This document shows, piece after piece, positions 53,161 to 64,000 of a stretch of DNA of 64,000 bases; the stretch's first letter is position 1, and every line of letters begins with the position of its first letter. Position numbers and translations under genes: made by a program. The notes beneath the pieces were generated by a model, which was given only the letters and a program-made list of their open reading frames with translations, did no database searches and was not told the DNA's origin. The DNA lies in assembly GCF_949628215.1 (NCBI RefSeq), contig NC_134284.1, positions 8,421,850-8,485,849 on the forward strand. The letters are read 5' to 3'. This DNA is from Phalacrocorax aristotelis. Lineage: Eukaryota > Chordata > Aves > Suliformes > Phalacrocoracidae.

Positions 53161-56100
53161 AATGATACAGACGCAGGATAAAAGTCCATAACATAATAGT
53201 TTCTGAATATAGTTTTTAAACCACAAATGTAGCAGTAAGGCAAACAAACAAACTGCAAGAAAATTAAAGATTTCCTCAGCCAGGAGAGATCCAATTCCAT
53301 TTTCAGGCAGCTTTCTATTCATTTTGGATGCTTAAAGTTGATTTCCTTCCCCTGGCTCTCAGTTGGCTCATGGTGATAGGGCTGGTTTGAGGATCTAGGC
53401 CATGACAGACTTTTTATCTTATTCCTTGGAAAAATTGCTCAGCAAACAGATCACCTCTTATAAATATTTGTTCTGTATTCCTATTGCAGTTCTGTCTGTG
53501 CTTCTGCTCTTTCTGTAATCAAGAGCATTGTTTCTTTTCTGTGGCTTGTTCCCTGGGGATTTTGTTGTTTGCTGGCAGTCTCTTTTCATGTTACATGACT
53601 TAGGGCTTTACTAGCCACCACTGATCCTTTGAAAATACTTGTTTCTCTCACTTCTGCAATGCCCTTTCTCAGAACTAGCCATGCAGCATGAGTGGGAGGC
53701 TGGTCTTATGTTGTCCCTTGGGAAATTTCCTGGAAAGCTCAGCTTCACATGAGTGCTTCAGTAAACTAGATGCATGAATCGTAACTCTCCAGGGTCCGGA
53801 ATGTCTTATATTAGTCATTTATCTGGTCATCACTCTTACCTCGAGATGAGCTAAGATACATTTACATATCTCTGACACATTCAGTGTAGCTGTTACCAAT
53901 TGCAAATATTTGTAAAAGGGATGAAAAGTTATGGTTTTACTACCAGCAAAGCTAAAAGTGCTCTCTCTGTCCTTGTATTGTGTTAACCTGCTGAGACGCT
54001 TTCATGATCCATTTAGCTTTTTTAGTCTGAATAAAATATGATTGCTTTTACAGCAAATTCTTTCTTGGAATCCTCCTGAGGTCCATCTTGGATTCAACTC
54101 CCATTCTTCTGCTTTTCTTTATATCCCTTAACCCTCTCAGGGAAGGGTCTAGTGTTTACTGCTTTCTGTCTTTTTGAAAAAACTCTCATTCTGGATGATC
54201 TAGTATAATCTTCTGTATTTTAGATGTCTGTTAACTTCTAACTTATTGTGGAGTAGGGCACTCCACCACCGCCTTGTGACTTAAATGGCTGAATTGTATA
54301 TTGTATATTGACATAGAAACAAACATATTTGATGCTATGATAATCTCTTTGGATCTTTGCAAACCATCAATCTTTTCTCTCTTTCCGAGTAGAGAGGCTT
54401 CAGTCATCTTTTTGCAGGATACCTGGGTCAGCCTTAAACATCTCTTGACTGGATCTTTCATCTTTCCCCGTGACTCCTACAAGATTTTAATGAACTTTGG
54501 GTAGAGGTCAAGGATCACGTAACCATTACCCTTTTTCTATCTCTGTTTCCACTTTTTGGGGAGGGCCAAAGAAATTTTTAGTTGCTTTTCTCCTTGTATT
54601 TGAATCCTGGATAAGAGAATAGTGTAGGGAATTATCAAAGCACAATATTAAAGGCTATTAGTTTCTAATATGTTTGCAATTAGATACAGGTTATTCCTTT
54701 TTTCATTCCATTACAAGCATTTTGAGAAAATGTAAAACCAGATTACTGTAGGTGTAATTCTCTCTCATCCCCTCCTCTTGAATTCACTAGGCTTTTATTG
54801 AATAAATAATAAGAAATATTGCTGGTTTTATTGAATAAATACTGAAGGCTGGACCAAGTTACTTTTCTGAGTACTTTTCAACTTTTTTTTTTCCTATATC
54901 AGTTCCTTTTGAGAGCAAAAATCAATCTTTTCTTTTTCAGATGTTAAAATAAATCACTTAATGATGGCTGAGTCTGGAAGATAACTTTAGTAAGTTCATG
55001 TAATTTGGAGCTCAGAACTGTCTTCATCATAATCTGTAAAAGGACTTATTCATTGCTAGCAGCATTGCTGAAGTACATTATCTACCATGTCTTTCTGTAA
55101 CATTAGAAACAGGGCTATTCTTTCTTCTCACCCTTAATTTGATGACTCTCAACGGCTCTATTATTCTGAGGCTTGTAACAACATACGCTGCTTCTGCAGT
55201 TCTACAGCTTTCCACCTGTGCTATATAAGCCACCTTTAACTAAGTGCACAAATGAAGTTTTCCTAGAGCCTGAATCTCTGGGCTGTACAGACAACTGTGT
55301 ATTATAAGAGAACTTGGAGAAGAATAAAGCATCATCATGTTACCATAACATAATTGATATTTACAAACAATCACAGAAAATGTTAGTGACAGTCTTTACA
55401 GAAGGGTGTATAGATGATTAGATAGATGAATCCATTTCCTAATGGAAATAATGTGTGGACTGCTGTATCTTGACAGAAGTTTGCCACAGGAGATAACTGT
55501 TGGACTCAACATCTGAAAATAAAACCTTAACTGGAGAGGTTGACTGCAACTTTGTTCAGCTGTGTTGCTTGCAGGCAAGATATGATCCTGATACTTCAAG
55601 TGAAAGGTTGCTATTCAAATTTATAAGAGACGTTATTCAAAAGGAGGTGAAGGGAAATAATGACTCTTAAATTCATGGGGATATTTCTGAGAAGACTTCT
55701 GGGTGTGTCTAACAGTTACGCTTCATGAAACAAAGTTCTCTGAGAAATAGTTTTATACCTTCCATGTGTGGGTGTTAGTATAAGTGTCTTTTATAAAGTA
55801 GAAGTTTGATTATAAACTATGACCTATAGTTCCTACTTAAGCTATATAAGCGCCATACTTAAGCCATATATAACTCAACATAAAAACATACTATTTTATT
55901 TAGTTCTAAGGATCAACAAGTTGTTGCACATAACTTTGTGGAACTGTTGTTATTTGCAGAGAGTCTCAGGTCTAGCCGATAAGTTGAGAGCCAGTAATAT
56001 GCCAATTATTTGATTTTGGCACTATTAACAATCCTATACTAAGAAGTCACATTAAGTTGCAAATGAAGTAAAATTAGTTTAAACATAATTGGAATGTAAT

Positions 56101-59100
56101 TCAGTTAACAAAAATGAACAATTAAGAGTTACCCATGCAATACGCGATCCCTACTCTGAAATGTGATTTTCAGTTTTTGAGCGCTATTTTAGATTGTCTA
56201 TAGCTAAAGGACAGAAAATTAATCTGAAAAGTTTAGTTTGAAAGAGCTCAAATACTTCAGTTGAACGCTGAGGCGGAGGGGAAATATTCTCCATGCTATC
56301 AACAAGCATAATCAAAAACAAATTTACTGAAGAATTTCTTTAAAGAGCCTTTTCTTGAAATAGTTGAGGTTTTGGTGTACACTGCAGATTTAAATCAATT
56401 AAAAAATTATTCTGAATCTTCAAACTCTTTATTAACTTCAGATGTAAAAAAGAAAATACTAGCTGCAGCTGTATTGCCGACCCACAGTTCTGAGTATCAG
56501 GATTTCTTTCCTGCAAATTTGGTAAGAAAACTTCAGATCTTTCTCTGTGTAACATATGGGATATTTCTGTGTTAGATTAATTATTTCAAGGAAAATATAT
56601 ACAAAATCACTTTGCTCTTTTCCTTTTTTTATTCTTTCCAAATCCAACTCAAAATCTCACCTGATGACAGGTCATGTTTGTGAAGCACTTGAGCACCAAA
56701 CAAACAGTAATTTGACTATAAACATATCATGTATTGCACTGCTTTTTACGCATAGTGATTCCAGAGATTTGACAGTCTCTGTACAATCTAAGTAACTGCA
56801 GATGTGACTTTTTCTTTCTTGTTCTTTTTTTAGCCAGATGGCTTAATACAACATAGGCAAAAATATGCTACCTGACTGGCTGCAAATCAAAACCAAGTTT
56901 ACTTATGGAAGTATGGTGAAAGACTAGATAATAAATATTCATCTGTATAGAACATTGCCAGTGGAATACAGTTATATAAACATGTAAAATATGTTTATAT
57001 TACACTGCTATAGGTGCAATGCTTTTTTTGAAGGGGAAGGGTTAGGGTTAAGAGCACATTCTAGATAAGGCTCTAGTCAAATGCTAAATTCATTGTGCAC
57101 ACATCCCAACAATCTTAGTGGGGCAACTTTATGTGCCTTAATTCACCTAGCATTTAACCAATGGGTAATAGAATTTATTTGGAGAAAACCAGATTATTTA
57201 TGGATATTTTTTTAAACTGTTTTTAGGATCTATACATTTGATTTATTTTTCAGACCAACTATATTATGCACTCCAAAAATGTCAGGCACTCATAAGTAAC
57301 TCTACAGGAGCAGATGATATATAATAATATATATCTATAATTATCCATAATGATAGCTTGATATGTCTATATATTGGCAGAACATATCTGCTACATGTAT
57401 TATTTCTATGCTTTGTAAACACAAGATTTCATATATGATTTAAAGGAAGCACTTGGTTGGTTAAGAACTTGTAGTCTTATTTAGTTCACCTCTGAACACC
57501 TTGGTGGAATCACAGCATTTAAAAGCACAGCTGAGTGTAAAAGCTGGTAAATTCAGATTGTCTGTTCCGAAATTGGGTTTTGCAAAGGCTACCCTTTACT
57601 TACAGTCCAGGCTTGAACATCAAACAGGTGGGTTTATTAGCTTTTCTTATTTTCTGAATGCTTGAGTGTGCCTACATTTTTTAAATTTTTAAATCTTCCT
57701 CTGTGCCCTGAGCATATTCCTGTTTCATAAAAACGTCAGAATAGAAAATGTGGAGTATCAGAAGTAAATCTGTGTCTCTAAAACTGTATTTGGTCAAACA
57801 ATCACATTGTTTAGAAGCCTTCCAACTTGTATGGCAATTCTACAGTCTTGCTCAGATTGATCTTTTTAAGGAAAAAGACGTGGCTTCTTTACCACATCTT
57901 AACATGTTTTACTACAGTAACACCACACCTATAAAAGTCATCTTGGTTTTGTACCTTTTAGGCTAAATTATCTTCTGCCTGAGGGGAGAAAACTCACTTT
58001 TTCCACATCCCTCAAAAATAGTCCTAATCCCTTGGCTATACTTTATCAGACATAAATGGAGGCTAATGCTCTATTCTACGTAGAGTGCAGTCCTGGAGGC
58101 ATTAGGCATGCTGTTCGCTCACCTACCAGGTCAGTACCTTCAAGAATGAAAATGACGATCGAGTCAATGTCAATTTTCTAGGTACTAATTAGGTTTAGAA
58201 ATTAAGCGCAAAGTTGCTCAGACCTGCCAGGACTGGTCTGAGCTCAGAAAAAGAAAATTTTAGGCAGCTGGATACTTTTAACTGAATGAGCAACAGAGGT
58301 ATACCTGTGGTATTTAGATATCTACAAGCTAAAGAGCAACTGAGCATATGATTCAGGACTGCGTTGTTGCCTACCTTCTGTCCTAATGTTTATTCTGCTC
58401 TGGTCATTAAAGTCTGTTACAAATGCATTCCTGAAGGCCCAATCTTAAGTTCCCAATTGAAAAGAAAGTACTGTTCTGATTGCTTATTACATTTTGCAAT
58501 AAATACATGAATGCACTGGATTACTGCTAGTTATATATTATTGTTAATGCTGAAACCATTTTTGGTGTTCCAGATATTTTATACTGATTATCTGTTAAGC
58601 CTATGTAGGCTCTTACATGTTTTTAACTTCAAGTACCTGTTACTGACTATGTTGGTTTATTTATAGTCAGGCAATCTGTTTTTCAACAGTAACCTTAGAA
58701 AAAGAAACATTAAACACCAACATTTGTAATCTGATTTTAAATTACGATCCAGTGTATTTGTAGATAATACTGCAATTTTGAAATGAAATTTTATACCTTT
58801 AATGCTTAGCTAATGCACATTAATTATTTATTTATTTTTAAAAGGCAAATAATGGCAGGTTAACACACTACTTTTTAAAAATTAGGTGGACTTAAACTGT
58901 GCCATTCAGCCCAATAGAAAAAACTTTTCCACTCTCCTGCTGGTGTTGTTCAGTAACAATGAAGTTAAACTGATTTTCTTTCTCCTGTTAGAATTTAGTA
59001 AATACGTCTATTGAAATAGCCCATATTTATACAAACCCACTGTCCTCTGATTGTCTGCTTGCGTCCATATGAGACATAGTATGAACACAGAAAGAGCATA

Positions 59101-62100
59101 CATACTTTACTGGAGATTAAGTTCCCTTCTAAAGAAAGCTCGTTATTATTTGAGGGATCAAATTAAGATGGAAGTTTGCTGCTTAGAGTATAGTAAGAGA
59201 AAGAAAGAAATTAAAGTTAATAAAAGAAGAAAAATGGAGAAAAAAATAAGAAAATCCTATCTGTTGTGGTATCATTTCTGAGTAGAAAATTGAGTACTTG
59301 GTTAGTCTGCTGTTATCTATGTATCAAGGGAATGAAAGTAGCTGGGAGCTGGAAAGGACTTAACTGGTAACTCCAGTGATAATGGGGGATCTGGCTTGCA
59401 TAATTTATCAGGATAAATGAATAAACAATAAAAGTTGCAGACAGTGTGCTGGACCTTTTTTAAACTTGGACTCTTTCTAGAGAAGCAGGGAAAGGATACC
59501 AACGGAAGTGACTGGAATTACTGCTCTTGTGACAAAGGGGCTTGAATATTCCTTGGAGTGGTAGAATACACCAGTGCTGGTATCCCTTCTGGTCTTGGGC
59601 AAAAGAGATTTTTTAAAAAGAAAAGGAAAAAAAAAAAAAAAAAACCACAAAACCCCTAGGCATAGGTTACCTAATTGACTCATTTGCATGAGTCCATATG
59701 CATGGCATTTGGAAAGGAATTGTGAACAGTGGAATTGTGGAGCATCTAAGCTCTCCTTTATTGCAAAGGTACAATCTGAAAAGCTTCTTAATTTAGCTTG
59801 ACTTTCTTCAAAGCAAGCCAGTAAGGATACACTGAGCAAAAATACTTCAACCTGTGACATTCCCTCCAATGGAGTGCTGCTCTTACAAGGGTAGAGATGC
59901 ATTCATTAGTTTCTGAGCAATGTATTTGGACAGAGAAGGGTGATGTGTAATTCAGGGGGATGTACAGTAGCATCTGCAATGCTATGGAGGTCTTAAGGGT
60001 GTCCTAAAATAGACACTTGGATTATTCAGCAGTCAGGAGACTCAGGAGAAGAAAGGTGAACATTTGCCTGTGAAAAGGAAAAGTGGGTGTTATAACCAGT
60101 CTCAGTTTCTTCATCTAGTTCTAAAATAAAGACTCTGCAAAATCTTACTGTCATTTGGATATCTACACTTTTGAAATACATACTTATTCCAGAAGTTCTG
60201 GTTTAGACCTCAACAATACATGAATGCATGTAAGTGCACTTTGACCAAATATAATGAATATTTCTCCCTCTTCTCACTTTACATTGCTCCTACATTACAA
60301 TATGCTAGTGCAGGCTTTAGAAAATGAGCTAATGTACTCTACCAGTGGTCTCTGGAGAAATATAAAAGTAAATATCAAATTTCAGCACAGATGTTACCTA
60401 TTACAGTCTTCTTTAGTCTGTATCCTAATCTGACTCAAACACAGATGTTTACTGGATATAATGATGTAATGATATATATACTTTTCAGTAAGATGAAGAC
60501 ATGTATGTTAAGTCATGGTGCAAATTAATTTACCAAAATATTTGCTGAGGGGAATGTATTTTGTTGTTTTGTATATGTGATGATGATAACCCCTACTGAT
60601 ATCCAGATTTGCTGGGGGGGAAAACCTATTTCAATGGTATGAGTATGATTTAGTAATGCCAACTTTTAAAATTAAAGGTCATTGACACAATATAATTATT
60701 TTTATTTGAAAGTACGGATGCCAATGGAAATTTTTATTATGGGAGCTGTAACTTGGTTGAAAGAATTTATTTTATAAATATAAACATATATATGTAAATA
60801 TATGTGTGTGTGTATAAACAAAAGCATACACACAAATAGCGGTGCCAGATAAATCCTCCTGATGATGTTTTTTTCTTGAGGATTTGTCTGAGTCTGTGTG
60901 GTTTAGAAGGTAGGGTATTATTATGCTTTATAACAGTCATGTAGGTCTGATCCGCATTTTGAACTACTATGTTTACAGGTGTTTCCTTGCTTTGCATATT
61001 TCAATGGGCTTTGTGGACATATTATTAGTCATTATACTGGCAGGGTTGTTTGCTTTTTCAATTTATAATTACATGTCACTTATAATAGATATCTAAAAAC
61101 TGTTATATGGCATAAGGGAGCAGTCAAAGAACAGGCACAGAAAATTGTACAAAATGTAAGGAATTTTCAGTTTGCTTCATTATTGTTAAAATTTCCTGAT
61201 GGGTTTTTATTATGAGAGAGCTGATAGAAAAAAAATTCAGGTTATAGGATGATTGCTGTCTGAATGCCAGAAATGCAACATGAATATTTCAGTAACACAT
61301 CACACTTGCATTTTAGTAAGGACAAGTTCCACAAGTTTATGATTTTAACATATCCTTGGATATTTGCCTCTCAAACTATAAGGATTCTTCCTCAGTATGA
61401 AATCCCCTTCTGTATAGTTAACCATTAAAAAGCCTTCTGTGAATTGATGCAATTCCTTCACAAATCAATTGAAATCTCACAACTAACAAGCAAGCAAGCA
61501 CAGCAAAAGGGTGTTGTGTATTTTCCTGTGGAGAACGCAATGACATGTCTGTATAGCTATGTTTATACTTCTAATTGGAATGTTGCCCTATGCATAGTAC
61601 CCATCCTGTGACTGAGTTGCGTGTGATATTTTCTGGAGGATTGGGATGAAGTTCATATGACCTTGCCCGAGCCTGATCTGTTGTCTTGGCGCAGTCTGGG
61701 AACCATGCTGGACCCTAAGCTTTTCTTGAGGATTGCTCTGGAGCTTGGCCTCATTGTTTGCATCTAGCAAATACAGCTGGGTGGCAAGTCTGGGCAGGAG
61801 CCTAGGTCAAGATTAATGTCTGACTGACATTGTAGGTGTAATGATGTCGTGTTCTTCAAAAAAGGTTATAAATACACACTAGACTTTTTTTTTTTCTTGG
61901 ATTGTCTTATGCCTCCTTGAGTTGTGTGTAAAGAATCATTAGCAGTAATACATACATACATCCAAAAGATTTGATCTGAAGATTTTAACGTGCTCCATGT
62001 AACTGTTTCTAGTGACACTGTACAGAATCAGAGACAGATGAACAAGCTTTCTCTTTGAACAGGAGCCGAACCATTGACAATGGGCTGTGCAGAAAAAGGG

Positions 62101-64000
62101 AGGAAAATGAGAATTAATACTTACTGGTTCCGTCTGTTAAAGCTCTATGAATGCTCTCTATCTCCCTGTAAATGATTCCCCTGAGGAAGATAATAGTTTT
62201 TGTGGAGTCGGTTATGATTCTAGGCCTTGCATTTCAAAAGATGGAGCTCTTCTTTTTTTGGAATAGTTTCAATTTCTTTTTTGAAAACACATGGAATTTA
62301 GAAGGCATAAAGCATCACTGCGTTAGAAATTGTAGCACTCCAAAATTCTGACAGAGCTTTCATAAGTTCTCACAAAATATAAAATCTACTGAATCTAGCA
62401 ATATATTGCAATTTCTCTTTCCCATTGAGCAGTGTACTTACTTTTCATAATCTGCATTACCTGAGAAAATGTATTTCATAAATTTCAGTGAACTAAATTG
62501 CTTTTATTGTCCTTAGTGGGCCCTGCAACTGTACCTGCCCTTACGTACTTCAAGAGGGACTTGAAACAAGTTACAATATATATCTTATCTTTTGGTGCAT
62601 CTTTTTGTGTTCTGATTAGTACATTTGCTTCTGATCACAAATTATACAGATGTTCAAAAGTTGAGAAAGCAAGTAACATTTCTGCAGAATAGGATCTGTA
62701 TAGTTAATCATAATTTATGTGGTAATGTATAGGCAAGAGATGATTTTATATGTGCATTTCCAACGTGATTGTGTTCTGACATTCTGAACTATATTGGTTT
62801 TAATAGCTGACATATATACATATAGGGGCGTATATGTGCATATATCATATTTGTAATACCATAAAATAAATTTAGTGCCCCTACCACCTTAGTAAATGTA
62901 TATCCGTTTATTCCTCATGCATTTCTGTTCTTTATCCAAGATTTTTCTGCATTATCTGCCCTAAAATATTTGAGCTACTATACTACAATTCACTGTAGAC
63001 ATAATTCAATTAGTGTGTGTGTAAGATCTCTGTGATTTCCGTTAACCTTGTTCTTCACAGTTATTGAGGGCTACTCTATGTCTATGTGTCTATTTAGTAC
63101 ATTGACAGAATAAAAACTTCTGACATGACAGAATATTGCTAATGTCCTTGGGAAGCAGAAATTGTACTCGAGGAGCAATGCTATATTGTAAACGGTGTGA
63201 AGTATCTGTACTTTTGGATATGGCAAAGTATCCAAATGACCCCCAGAATAATAGAAGCAGAACTGAATTTTTAAAGCTATTGAGCTGTGTGGGATGAGTA
63301 AAATGGTTTTTACACCACTCAGTCAGCTTGTTTGAAAGGTATGGCTGGAATTTGTCACTACATTGCAGCACTGCCCAGCAGCTAGAAGACAAAATTATCA
63401 AATGGAAGTCTGCAAAATTGTTAGCCAACTATGCTCTAAAAGAGCTGAAATACTAAACTGAATATTCTTATTTGTTCTTCAGCTGTTCTTTTGAGGTTAT
63501 ATTTTTAAGAAGCAAGCAAGGCTTAGAAACCTTTTAATTAAATCAGGATTTTGGGGTAATAAATGAATTTCACAATCTGGACATCTAAGAATATTATGAG
63601 GTATCATAAGACTCATGATAAAATAAAAGAAAGAGGGATATTTCCAAGGACAATAGAGTAGGATTTGTATAGATGTGGTACCATTTAAGCTAGCCTATGT
63701 TTTCTTTGCTGAGGTCATCTGGTCATCTTTCATACCATGTTTATAGGGACTTCCTAAAAGTTCAGATGCCTAGTTTAACTGTGAAGATAGGACAGTGTGT
63801 TACACATTTGTTTGTCCATTATCAGGTACAGATATCCCTTCTTTACCTGTTTTTCACATGGGGTTAGCATCTTAACTTGTCATGGATAATTTTGATACAT
63901 TGGATTAAAATAGCAAAAGTTATGCAGTGCATTACCTGTAAATGTGTGTAACCTCATGCAGATTCTCCCATATGATGCACACAAATATAACCACCTCTTC
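53161..64000. other. Intron after AKAP6 exon, remainder
   Basis: About 10.8 kb of AT-rich DNA with no exon, RNA gene or well-supported repeat that I can recognise. It contains small simple tracts: an 18-A run at 59627-59644, a TA/TG-rich stretch near 60775-60835, TA-rich segments near 57318-57370 and 62810-62850, and two telomere-like units near 57048-57060. The 141-codon minus-strand frame at 59477-59902 is interrupted in sense by the poly-A run, which it reads as a row of phenylalanines, so I do not treat it as coding. Confidence 0.5.
59627..59656. repeat. Poly-A (18) followed by C-rich A tract
   Basis: Eighteen A bases (59627-59644) followed by ccacaaaacccc. Confidence 0.9.

Noticed and set aside
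57046-57060. Telomere-like agggttagggtta
   Set aside because: Only two units, too short to indicate an interstitial telomere.
59477-59902. 141-codon minus-strand frame
   Set aside because: It reads through an 18-A run as poly-Phe and shows no family similarity.

Overview
The window looks like vertebrate, most probably avian, nuclear DNA. It is AT-rich and intron-like, has no bacterial-style gene packing, and its recognisable interspersed repeats are almost all CR1-type LINEs. One of these is a long, fairly young copy of the type common in birds; the others are old and decayed. I cannot name the species.

I recognise one protein-coding gene. The exon at 50122-50479 (+) carries the first 108 codons (50156-50479) of AKAP6, the muscle/brain A-kinase anchoring protein mAKAP. 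It is bounded by a strong 3' splice site and a good 5' splice site and ends in phase 0. No other AKAP6 exon is visible. I therefore read 50480-64000 as the next intron, and most or all of 1-50121 as a long upstream intron (or intron plus intergenic DNA) before the first coding exon. A short CpG-dense patch at about 47250-47470 is the only candidate for a nearby promoter or untranslated exon, and it is unproven.

Layout: 1-8590 intron-like DNA; 8590-9318 antisense CR1 3' part, ending at a perfect 30-bp palindrome; 9346-27340 intron-like DNA holding two copies of a repeat I do not recognise (13849-13965 and 25115-25227); 27345-28235 ancient antisense CR1/L3-like LINE; 28240-36968 intron-like DNA; 36969-37527 a 559-bp pure pyrimidine tract; 38136-40584 a sense CR1 with reverse transcriptase motifs, interrupted at 40240-40546 by a second, 5'-inverted CR1 3' end; 43090-44290 ancient antisense CR1/L3-like LINE with reverse transcriptase remnants; 47253-47464 CpG patch; 50122-50479 AKAP6 exon; 52660-53160 ancient antisense CR1; then featureless intron to the end.

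Nothing here amounts to a new multi-gene system. The most informative structures are the nested CR1 with a 49-bp inverted duplication (a probable twin-priming scar), the layered hexamer/18-mer/24-mer pyrimidine tract, and the two-copy unknown repeat.
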